Part shown: positions 7,571-15,019 of the stretch, piece after piece
Layout of the letters: each line of letters starts with the position of its first letter
Numbering within the stretch: position 1 is the stretch's first letter
DNA from: an uncultured Porphyromonas sp.
Lineage (GTDB): Bacteria > Bacteroidota > Bacteroidia > Bacteroidales > Porphyromonadaceae
NCBI GenBank assembly: GCA_943912835.1
Contig: CALTVJ010000012.1
Span: 1-30,697 of the forward strand
Length of the DNA stretch: 30,697 nt
Reading direction: 5' to 3'
The notes under the pieces: generated by a model
What the model was told of the DNA's origin: nothing
The model's input: the letters and a program-made list of their open reading frames with translations, nothing else
Database searches by the model: none
Made by a program: the position numbers and the translations under genes

Positions 7571-8386
7571 ATGACAGAGCACCTACAAATTGATGTAGCG
7601 CAAATTATACAAGACAAAAGCGGACGCAAGCTCCCCAAGTGGATGCTGCGCTTCGTCCAGAGACTCATACACGAGGACGAAATCAACGACATCTTACTCC
7701 GCCTAGGACACAACCAAGGCTTAGATTTTGTCGACGCTCTACTCAAAGATTTGCGTGTAAACGTCAGCTGGGAGAATCCAGAAAAACTCCCACAAGACGG
7801 ACGTGCTATATTCGTCTGTAATCATCCCCTTGGAGCTATTGATGGAGTAGGGATAACTCATCTCCTAGGGACACACTACGGGAATGTGCAATATCTTGTC
7901 AATGATATGCTTTACTATTTGAAGCCTCTACAACCAGTCTTCCTCCCTGTAAATACTTATGGGAAACAAAAGAAAGAGCACCTAGAGCATATCAGTGAAG
8001 TTTTGGCTGGCGAAACACCCGTAGGGACTTTTCCTGCTGGTTGGTGCTCTCGCTATCGAGATGGGCGCATACAAGACAATGAGTGGAAGCATAGCTTTGT
8101 CAATATGGCTATAGCACACCAACGAGATATTATCCCCCTACATTTCGTAGGACAAAACTCGAGACATTTCTATCTCCTAGATAGGCTACGCAAGGCATTA
8201 GGCATTAAATTTGATTTCTGTACTGCTCTATTGCCAGACGAAATGTTTCGTGCCAAAGGGAAGAGTTTCCGTGTCATCGTAGGAGACCCTATACCTTGGC
8301 AAGACTTAGCCTCTTGGGAGGGCAAACCTCAAGAGAAGGCAAGCCGCATACGAAGCCTATCTTATCAACTAAGATCAAAGAATTAG
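7571..8386 (+). CDS. glsA: PlsC/OlsA-like lysophospholipid O-acyltransferase, probable glycine-lipid GlsA
   Basis: This 271-aa protein belongs to the PlsC-type acyltransferase group. The first catalytic block is N84-H85-PLGAI-D91-G, which gives H-X5-D rather than the standard H-X4-D. FPAGWCSRYRDGRI (near 155) corresponds to the block that holds the phosphate or acceptor group. The neighbour is an OlsB-like N-acyltransferase. In Bacteroides thetaiotaomicron, a pair of this kind (glsB, glsA) makes N-acyloxyacyl glycine lipids, with GlsA adding the second acyl chain. This protein probably performs that O-acylation at the inner membrane (inference from pairing and motifs). It opens a seven-gene run. 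A general lysophosphatidate acyltransferase role is the main alternative. Confidence 0.75.
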   Translation: MTEHLQIDVAQIIQDKSGRKLPKWMLRFVQRLIHEDEINDILLRLGHNQGLDFVDALLKDLRVNVSWENPEKLPQDGRAIFVCNHPLGAIDGVGITHLLGTHYGNVQYLVNDMLYYLKPLQPVFLPVNTYGKQKKEHLEHISEVLAGETPVGTFPAGWCSRYRDGRIQDNEWKHSFVNMAIAHQRDIIPLHFVGQNSRHFYLLDRLRKALGIKFDFCTALLPDEMFRAKGKSFRVIVGDPIPWQDLASWEGKPQEKASRIRSLSYQLRSKN

Positions 8387-8418
8387 ATCAATATACGCTA
8401 GACGACTTATTCAACTCA

Positions 8419-9426
8419 ATGAACCATAGCATTACGCAAGAACCCCTCATTGCTCCTGTAGACAAGGAGCTCATTAAGAAAGAGCTAAGTGACCGACTAT
8501 TCCTATGCCACACCAACAAGGCAGGCAATAGCATTTATCTCTTTCGTGCAGCAGATGCCCCCAACACCATGCAAGAGGTGGGAAGGCTACGCGAGGAAGC
8601 CTTTCGTTTCTACGGCGGAGGTACGGGCAAGAGCGTAGATATTGACGAGTTTGACACCGACCCTGAGGGTTATCTACAACTCATCGTATGGGACCCAAGC
8701 GATGAAGCTATCCTTGGGGGTTATCGCTTTATCTTTGGTTCGGATGTACGCATCAACCCCGATGGCAAACCTCGGTTGGCAACGGGCGAGATGTTTGATT
8801 TCAGTGAGCAGTTTATGCAGGAGTACTTGCCTCATACGATTGAGCTAGGACGTTCGTTTGTATCACTGCCCTATCAAACGACACGTCTAGGGAGTAAGAG
8901 TATGTTTGCCCTAGACAACCTTTGGGATGGCATTGGTGCACTCACGGTGCTCAACCCACAAATGAAGTATTTCTATGGTAAGGTAACGCTCTATGCCAAC
9001 TACAACAGAGAGGCTCGCAACCTTATACTCTACTTCCTGCACATGCACTTCCCAGACTATGAACAGTTAGTAACCCCTATTGATGCACTCCCTGTGGAGG
9101 TTAACCCTAGACAAGTGCGCGACCTATTCCCGACAAGCAACTTCAAGAGCAATTACCGCACACTCAATAAATATATTCGTGGGCTAGGCATCAACATTCC
9201 ACCACTAGTCAATGCCTATATGTCGCTATCGCCCGAAATGAGAGTTTTTGGTACAGCTATTAACCATGAGTTTGGTGCCGTAGAGGAAATCGGCATCTTG
9301 ATTGCTGTAGACAAGATACTCGCCGAGAAACGAGAACGCCACATCAAGAGCTTCTCCGATCTACTCGCTCAGAAGCCCAATATATGGCAAAACATATTGA
9401 AACTGGTAGGACTGGCGAAGATATAG
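8419..9426 (+). CDS. glsB: OlsB-like N-acyltransferase (GNAT fold), probable glycine N-acyltransferase GlsB
   Basis: I chose ATG 8419 (335 aa). It is 32 nt after the preceding stop; the longer frame from 8296 would overlap the upstream gene by 91 nt. The core shows the OlsB/GlsB pattern: EVGRLREEAFRFYGGGTG, then DEFD, GGYRFIFG, and ELGRSFVSLPYQ, where an ELGR motif precedes the acyl-carrier-protein/acyl-CoA binding part. This resembles ornithine-lipid OlsB and the Bacteroides GlsB that transfers a 3-hydroxyacyl chain onto glycine. Together with the preceding gene it should supply glycine aminolipids such as the precursors of lipid 654 known in Porphyromonas and Bacteroides. Substrate identity is inferred. 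Its 3' end overlaps the next gene by 43 nt. Confidence 0.75.
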   Translation: MNHSITQEPLIAPVDKELIKKELSDRLFLCHTNKAGNSIYLFRAADAPNTMQEVGRLREEAFRFYGGGTGKSVDIDEFDTDPEGYLQLIVWDPSDEAILGGYRFIFGSDVRINPDGKPRLATGEMFDFSEQFMQEYLPHTIELGRSFVSLPYQTTRLGSKSMFALDNLWDGIGALTVLNPQMKYFYGKVTLYANYNREARNLILYFLHMHFPDYEQLVTPIDALPVEVNPRQVRDLFPTSNFKSNYRTLNKYIRGLGINIPPLVNAYMSLSPEMRVFGTAINHEFGAVEEIGILIAVDKILAEKRERHIKSFSDLLAQKPNIWQNILKLVGLAKI

Positions 9427-9812
9427 CCTTACGACTACTTGAAGACAAGGGCTACATCATACACGAGTTGAATTGGCGACAAGGTTCACTCGAGTTGGAC
9501 ATTATCGCCCAAGAGGGGACAGATATTGTTTTTGTAGAGGTTAAGACCAGACGCAACAACAGCTATGGCAGTGCTTTAGAAGCCATCAGCATACAGAAAC
9601 AACGAAACATGATTCGAGCAGCAGAGCAGTATATCCACACGCGTGGGCTGAACTATTACGCTCGATTTGATATTATCACCATAGATTATAGTCCGACGGG
9701 AGAAGCGCAAGTGGAGCATATTCGCAATGCCTTCTACCCGACCGCTCGGCTACAGCAGTCGTCCAAGAATCAAGCGAAATCTTATCGACGACGCATACCC
9801 AAAACAATCTAA
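9384..9812 (+). CDS. YraN/UPF0102 family protein with nuclease-like fold
   Basis: This 142-aa protein matches UPF0102 in length and pattern: GRTGEDIALRLLEDKGYIIHELNW, then ELDIIA, then IVFVEVKTR. The E..D..EVK arrangement (Glu near 12, Asp near 39, Glu/Lys near 52-54) is that of a PD-(D/E)XK nuclease core. No substrate is firmly established for the family, though links to DNA processing have been suggested. The start ATG lies inside the preceding gene, so translation is probably coupled. In many Bacteroidetes this family sits next to unrelated housekeeping genes, and I would not infer function from the neighbours. Confidence 0.85.
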   Translation: MAKHIETGRTGEDIALRLLEDKGYIIHELNWRQGSLELDIIAQEGTDIVFVEVKTRRNNSYGSALEAISIQKQRNMIRAAEQYIHTRGLNYYARFDIITIDYSPTGEAQVEHIRNAFYPTARLQQSSKNQAKSYRRRIPKTI

Positions 9813-9822
9813 GAGCAACAAG

Positions 9823-11871
9823 ATGTTACGCAAAATAATAACCCTTAGCGTCCTCTTGTGGTGTACACAAGCCGTCTATGCACAGTATGATGTCCCTCAA
9901 GAGAAACGTATATCTGCCGAAGAGAAAGCCCGACGTGGCGACAAACTCAAAGGCTACAAGATACAAGCCAACACGGGGATACCCGAGCGAGTAAACCTCA
10001 TCGACACAATAGCTTATAGCTCACACAATCTAGTAGCACCAGAGCGTCGAAGCCTTGCTGTGTCTTATGCTGGCAATCAGAATCACCCTTGGCAGAGCAA
10101 AATCTTTTTCGACCGATCGGTAGCGACACCAGACCTCGTTGCTTTGTCGTCATATCAGGGTATGCTCTATACGCCCGACAATGTCTTATTTTACGACACC
10201 AAAGTCCCTCTAACTTTTGTACACTATCGCAAAAACTTTACAGACAATGTCTTGGAAGAAGTCCTTGATGGGACAATAACGGTCAATCTAGGTAAATCGA
10301 TTAACCTAGGTATCAGTGCCGAACACACTTCTGCACGAGGCTATTATGCCAATAGCAAAAGTCGCAATCTCGACTACCGCATCTTCGGGAGCTATACTTC
10401 CGACCGCTATGATTTGTGGGCATATTTGGCAAACGACTACTACAAACAACAAGAGAATGGCGGTATTGCAGACATGAGCTACATTACCGACCCCGATAAG
10501 CACGATAGTGGACGTGTGCGCATCTCAAGCCTAGACATACCTGTGGTCATCACGTCTCCACTCTTCAATCGCATACGCAACGGACACGGCTATCTCTCGC
10601 ATCGCTACAAACTTGGCTACTACAAGAGGTTAGATACCAAGTCATCGAAAGTCTTACCACCAGGTCAAGAAGAGATTCCCCAAGACTCCGTAATCTTCAT
10701 TCCCGTAGGAAGCATATCTCATCAGCTACACTACAACAAAGCAAGTAGGCGTATGATTGCCACTCAACCCAGCGAACTCTGGACGACACTCTGGGGCAAT
10801 GCCGTTACCAACGAGAGAGAAGTCCCAGCAGCCAATGGCAACACGACACCAACAAAAGAGCTTATTCCCAACGACATCACTGAGTTTAAGGTGCTACGCA
10901 ATACGCTGTCACTCTCTCTCTTGGAGGGGTTCCGCCCTTGGGTTAAGGCTGGCTTGTCGGCATACCTCCGTACGGAGAACTCATGGGCATATTCACTTGA
11001 TGCCACCACAAGACAGATGGCAGAGCGAGATAAGTTCTTCTCGGCCTTCGTAGGCGGTGAGCTAGCCAGACGCTCTGGGAAGGGGCTGAACTTCTCTACC
11101 CGAGCAGAGTTTGGCTTACTCGGCAAAGACCTCGGAGCCCTACACCTTGAGGGGGATATACAGACTAAGTTTCGCTTTGCAAAAAAAGACTTCGGTCTCA
11201 AAGTTGATGCACAACTACTCAACACACGTCCGCCTTACTTTGCCACGCACAATCATCACACATGGGCGAGGGAGAACCAAGACTTTAAGTTTGTACGTCG
11301 CTTCGAGTTGGGAGCCAAAGCAGACCTAACAAGCTTCGGCACTTGGGCTGAGTTGCGTACAGCATCATTACAAAACCATATCTATTGGACGACAGACGCT
11401 AAGGCGAAGCAAAACACCTCACTCATACAAATGACTATGCTACGAGCTGGTCATCGTTACCAAGTAGGGGCTTTGGGTTGGGCTTTTGAAGGGGCTTATC
11501 AACTTAGCACCAACGAAGAGACCTTACCCGTACCCCAACTAAGCCTCAGAGGAGACCTATATATAGACTTCATGATTGCTAAGGTGCTACAAGTACAGCT
11601 CGGAGCCGAAGCCTATTGGCATAGTGCCTATCATGCACCAGTCTATCACCCCGTAGTGATGCAGTTTGTCAATCAGAGAGAGAAGCTCATTGGTGGTGCA
11701 TCGCCACTCGTAAATGCTTATCTCAACTTCCGCATGAGAACGAATCGTTTTTACATCCGTATGTTTAATGTCGGAGAGCAACTATTCAGCCCAAGCAGAG
11801 AAACGATGCCCAACTATGCGTATAACCCCATGCACTTAGAGGCTGGTATCGTCATTGACCTCAAAAACTAA
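9823..11871 (+). CDS. Bacteroidetes putative porin (outer-membrane beta-barrel)
   Basis: The start at 9823 is preferred because it begins a clean signal peptide (MLRKIITLSVLLWCTQAVYA, cleavage before QYDVP) and leaves a 10-nt gap after the upstream gene. The longer frame from 9727 overlaps that gene and hides the signal. The mature part of about 660 aa is rich in alternating aromatic/polar strands and short turns, typical of an outer-membrane beta-barrel. The pattern, including an early FFDRSVATPDLVALSSYQG region and a C-terminal MRTNRFYIRMFNVGEQLF, fits the 'putative porin' (Porin_10-like) proteins of Bacteroidetes. Transported substrate is unknown. Confidence 0.75.
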   Translation: MLRKIITLSVLLWCTQAVYAQYDVPQEKRISAEEKARRGDKLKGYKIQANTGIPERVNLIDTIAYSSHNLVAPERRSLAVSYAGNQNHPWQSKIFFDRSVATPDLVALSSYQGMLYTPDNVLFYDTKVPLTFVHYRKNFTDNVLEEVLDGTITVNLGKSINLGISAEHTSARGYYANSKSRNLDYRIFGSYTSDRYDLWAYLANDYYKQQENGGIADMSYITDPDKHDSGRVRISSLDIPVVITSPLFNRIRNGHGYLSHRYKLGYYKRLDTKSSKVLPPGQEEIPQDSVIFIPVGSISHQLHYNKASRRMIATQPSELWTTLWGNAVTNEREVPAANGNTTPTKELIPNDITEFKVLRNTLSLSLLEGFRPWVKAGLSAYLRTENSWAYSLDATTRQMAERDKFFSAFVGGELARRSGKGLNFSTRAEFGLLGKDLGALHLEGDIQTKFRFAKKDFGLKVDAQLLNTRPPYFATHNHHTWARENQDFKFVRRFELGAKADLTSFGTWAELRTASLQNHIYWTTDAKAKQNTSLIQMTMLRAGHRYQVGALGWAFEGAYQLSTNEETLPVPQLSLRGDLYIDFMIAKVLQVQLGAEAYWHSAYHAPVYHPVVMQFVNQREKLIGGASPLVNAYLNFRMRTNRFYIRMFNVGEQLFSPSRETMPNYAYNPMHLEAGIVIDLKN

Positions 11872-11883
11872 TACGTCTGCAAT

Positions 11884-12654
11884 ATGGATATACGTCGCCG
11901 TATGTGGCTCTACCTTGCCCTACTTATCTTGGCACTTGGGACTATGTATTGCTTAAACGAATTAGTCCTCAAACCACAACAATTAGCACAAGAAGAGAAC
12001 CCAACGAGAGATTATCAAACAGTCCTCAAAGATGGGACCATACGCCTACTCGCCCCCTATCGCCTTACCTTAGAGCCAGAGCACAGCCCCAACAACCTCA
12101 AAAAGCTTATGGAGAAACTGCGCAAACGCTCAGGCTTGGAAGTCGAGCTAAGACTCGAAGACAACACCCACAAAGCTCTCGATCAGCTCCTTGCCAGTAA
12201 GGTAGACCTCGTCCTACACTCTATTGCGCACACTTCAAGGCTCGACAGCAATGCTTTCGTATGGCTACATGAAGTTGTCGCAGAGCCTATTTATCTCGTC
12301 CAAAGACAAGACAGTAGCCAACAACTAAAAAAGCAACTTGATCTAGAACATCAAACCATCACCCTGCCTCTCGGTAGCCCGATGAAGATATTCGTAGAGC
12401 ACATAGCAGACGAAATGGGTGTAGAGTTACATACCGAGGAAGACAGCCTATACAACACCGAGCAACTGATTATGAAAGTGCAAGCCGGTAGTATAGACTA
12501 CACACTTTGCTCGGGCGAAGAAGCTAAAACCTACCGCAATCGCTTCCCCACACTTGACTTTAACCTCCCCATTAGCCACAATCTACGTCGTGGCTGGATA
12601 GCACGCAAAGCCACGCCCCAGATCGCCGATAGCCTGAGTGTATGGCTTCGCTAA
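11884..12654 (+). CDS. Membrane-anchored periplasmic-binding-like protein (MltF N-domain type)
   Basis: This 256-aa protein has an N-terminal membrane segment (about residues 7-25) and then a type-2 periplasmic-binding fold: DGTIRLLAPYR, KLRKRSGLEVELRL, a KVDLVLHSIAHT segment and a closing YTLCSGEEAKTYRNRFP. It resembles the solute-binding half of the lytic transglycosylase MltF but ends before any SLT domain would begin. It lies 12 nt after the porin gene and 34 nt before mnmA, so it is in the same operon. It may sense or bind muropeptides, or support the porin (inference). No lipobox is clear. Confidence 0.6.
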   Translation: MDIRRRMWLYLALLILALGTMYCLNELVLKPQQLAQEENPTRDYQTVLKDGTIRLLAPYRLTLEPEHSPNNLKKLMEKLRKRSGLEVELRLEDNTHKALDQLLASKVDLVLHSIAHTSRLDSNAFVWLHEVVAEPIYLVQRQDSSQQLKKQLDLEHQTITLPLGSPMKIFVEHIADEMGVELHTEEDSLYNTEQLIMKVQAGSIDYTLCSGEEAKTYRNRFPTLDFNLPISHNLRRGWIARKATPQIADSLSVWLR

Positions 12655-12688
12655 GGGCGACAACAACACGATATATAGACAGAGTATT

Positions 12689-13855
12689 ATGATGCAAAGA
12701 GCCATACAAGCACTCAGAGAGCGTATCGCACGTTCTGGCTTAGAGAGTCCACGTATAGCCGTCTTAGTTTCAGGCGGTGTCGATAGTAGTGTCGTCGTCC
12801 ATCTACTGCATAGTGCGGGCTATCGTCCCACACTCTACTACATACAGATTGGTATGGATAGAGATGGGTTCGAAGACTGCTCTTGGGAGGATGACATCAC
12901 GATGGTAACACTGCTGGCACATCAATATCAACTCCCCTTGGAGATTGTGCCACTACATGATGAGTATTGGGCTAATGTGGTACAATACACCATCGACACG
13001 GTGCAAAAAGGGCTAACGCCCAATCCTGATGTCATGTGCAATAAACTCATTAAGTTTGGTACCTTCAACGACAAATGGGGCGAAGCCTACGATTTCATTG
13101 CCACAGGGCATTATGCGACAACGAGCTATGTGGGTGATACACTCTATCTCTCTACGGCTCCCGACCCAGTCAAAGACCAGACGGACTTCTTGGCACAAAT
13201 CAGCTTTGCCCAAATATCGAAGCTCCTCTTCCCCACAGGGCATTTAACCAAAGCCGAGGTACGTGCCATTGCCGAAGAGGCAAAGCTCCCAAGTGCCAAA
13301 CGCAAAGATAGCCAAGGCATCTGTTTCCTTGGGAAAGTCAATTACAACGAATTTATAGCTCGTGCGCTCGGCACGAAACCTGGTCGCATCATCGAGCGAG
13401 AGAGTGGCAAAACCATCGGGACTCATCAGGGCTATTGGTTCCATACCATTGGGCAGCGCAAAGGCTTAGGTCTGAGTGGAGGGCCATGGTTTGTCGTCAA
13501 GAAAGACATCAAACGAAATATCATCTTAGTCAGCCGTGGCTACGACCCAGATGATCAGTATGGCGAGCATATCCTTATGGACGAGATGAACTTCATTAGC
13601 TTAGACCCATGGAGCTACAACGAGGGGGGAGCACTCGTTCCTGAGGACGAACGTCCCAGCATAGAGGTCTACTTCAAAATACGACATACGCCCGAATTTA
13701 GCCAAGGCACCCTCAGCTACGATGCCAAGACAAAGACCTATCGCTTAGATAGCCACGAGCGAATACAAGGCATTGCCCCTGGTCAATACGCCACTATCTA
13801 TGACCTTGAGCAACATATCTGCTTCGGCAGTGGTATGATTACGAAAGGATTCTAA
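12689..13855 (+). CDS. mnmA: tRNA 2-thiouridine(34) synthase MnmA
   Basis: MnmA adds sulfur at C2 of wobble uridine 34 in tRNAs for Lys, Glu and Gln. The PP-loop SGGVDSSV binds ATP. Numbered from ATG 12689, Cys117 (in NPDVMCN) and Cys212 (in SQGICFLG) are the catalytic/persulfide pair expected for the family. The HTIGQRKGLGLSGGPWFV block and the C-terminal beta-barrel are also present. The total is 388 aa, near the usual length. Two adjacent ATGs (12689 and 12692) are equally possible starts; an upstream in-frame ATG at 12638 would overlap the preceding gene. It is followed 18 nt later by rsmA, giving a small RNA-modification pair. Confidence 0.93.
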   Translation: MMQRAIQALRERIARSGLESPRIAVLVSGGVDSSVVVHLLHSAGYRPTLYYIQIGMDRDGFEDCSWEDDITMVTLLAHQYQLPLEIVPLHDEYWANVVQYTIDTVQKGLTPNPDVMCNKLIKFGTFNDKWGEAYDFIATGHYATTSYVGDTLYLSTAPDPVKDQTDFLAQISFAQISKLLFPTGHLTKAEVRAIAEEAKLPSAKRKDSQGICFLGKVNYNEFIARALGTKPGRIIERESGKTIGTHQGYWFHTIGQRKGLGLSGGPWFVVKKDIKRNIILVSRGYDPDDQYGEHILMDEMNFISLDPWSYNEGGALVPEDERPSIEVYFKIRHTPEFSQGTLSYDAKTKTYRLDSHERIQGIAPGQYATIYDLEQHICFGSGMITKGF

Positions 13856-13873
13856 GCCCCAAATACAGCAAAC

Positions 13874-14662
13874 ATGACACAAGTACGCGCAAAAAAAGCC
13901 TTAGGGCAACACTTCTTGACCGACCTAAGTATTGCCGAACGTATTGCCGACACGCTAGAAGATTACAAAGACCTTCCCGTCCTTGAGATTGGGCCTGGTA
14001 TGGGTGTCCTCACGCAGTATCTACTTGCCAAAGGGCACGACACACGAGTCATTGAGATAGACCATGAGAGCGTAGCCTACCTCAACGAACACTTCCCTGC
14101 CTTAGCTGGACGCATTACCTATGGTGACTTCCTCACGATAGACCTTGACGACTGTATTCCCGAGGGGGCGAGTTTTGCCCTCATTGGCAATTATCCCTAC
14201 AATATATCAAGCCAAATCTTTTTCCGTATGTTGGAGCATCGCGAGCGCATACCCGTCTGCTCTGGTATGTTGCAGAGGGAGGTAGCACGTCGTCTGGCTT
14301 CCCCACCAGGGAACAAAGACTATGGGATACTCAGCGTCCTGCTACAAGCATGGTACGACATTGAATATCTTTTCACCGTAGATGAGCATGTATTCAATCC
14401 GCCCCCTAAGGTTAAAAGTGGCGTGATACGTATGGTACGCAACGCACGCGAGGACTTAGGTTGTAGCGAAGAGCTCTTCAAAACGGTTGTTAAGACAGCT
14501 TTCAATCAAAGGCGCAAGATGTTGCGTAGCTCGCTTAAGAGTCTATTTGGGGCAAATTTCGCAGGTTACGAGGAGCGCATCTTTACGCAAAGACCTGAGC
14601 AATTAGGCGTTGAAGACTTTATCTACTTAACGAAGCTCTACGAAGCCTCACGCCAAGGCTAA
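13874..14662 (+). CDS. rsmA: 16S rRNA (A1518/A1519) dimethyltransferase RsmA/KsgA
   Basis: This 262-aa protein dimethylates the two adjacent adenines in the 3' hairpin of 16S rRNA during small-subunit maturation. The N-terminal KKALGQHFL, the SAM-binding motif EIGPGMGVLTQYL and the catalytic motif at N106 (NYPYNIS, normally NLPYNI) identify the family. The C-terminal helical domain with FNQRRKMLRSSLK is complete. It is the last gene of the plus-strand run and is followed by a terminator. Loss of this enzyme is the classic route to kasugamycin resistance; here it looks intact. Confidence 0.95.
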   Translation: MTQVRAKKALGQHFLTDLSIAERIADTLEDYKDLPVLEIGPGMGVLTQYLLAKGHDTRVIEIDHESVAYLNEHFPALAGRITYGDFLTIDLDDCIPEGASFALIGNYPYNISSQIFFRMLEHRERIPVCSGMLQREVARRLASPPGNKDYGILSVLLQAWYDIEYLFTVDEHVFNPPPKVKSGVIRMVRNAREDLGCSEELFKTVVKTAFNQRRKMLRSSLKSLFGANFAGYEERIFTQRPEQLGVEDFIYLTKLYEASRQG

Positions 14663-14719
14663 GCCCTATACAAACGAGGAGCAAAAGTCTTCGCTTATTT
14701 ACCTACCGAAATCCCATAC

Positions 14720-14767
14720 ATCGTCTCGGCAACACGTCTCTCATCGTGCTACCGAGACGATTTTTTT
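14720..14767 (+). terminator. Rho-independent terminator after rsmA
   Basis: The arms ATCGTCTCGG (14720-14729) and CCGAGACGAT (14752-14761) pair perfectly around a loop that holds a further CACG/CGTG mini-stem, followed by a run of seven T. It closes the operon that starts at 7571. The remaining 14768-15019 holds only a weak promoter-like box. Confidence 0.9.
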
Positions 14768-14982
14768 CATCACTTAGCCAATTCCTCTTCATAGCAATTT
14801 TCCTCCATTCCTACTATTTTAGTAGGCTTGTTAGTTCTTGTGCATCGCCGTACCAAAGACCAGTGCAGAATCTACTCTACTAGCACCCCAAAACACCAAC
14901 TTAGACAACGAAATTCGACTAAACAAGGAGCTAAAAGATCCATAGCTCCTACATACAAAATAAGAAGATTGAATATCTTTTG

Positions 14983-14990
14983 TATCTTAG
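14983..14990 (+). promoter_or_regulatory. Weak -7-like box before the VWA gene
   Basis: TATCTTAG differs from TAnnTTTG at one position and lies 30 nt before the start codon. No TTG box is at the right spacing. Confidence 0.3.
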
Positions 14991-15019
14991 GTTCTATATT
15001 ATCATAAATAGATATAGAT

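Noticed and set aside
8296..8418. A longer N-terminus for the OlsB-like gene starting at 8296.
   Set aside because: It would overlap the preceding acyltransferase by 91 nt and adds 41 residues without family character. ATG 8419 fits the spacing better.
10764..11225. A 153-codon minus-strand frame inside the porin gene.
   Set aside because: It is a shadow of the porin frame; the plus-strand barrel protein continues through it without a break.
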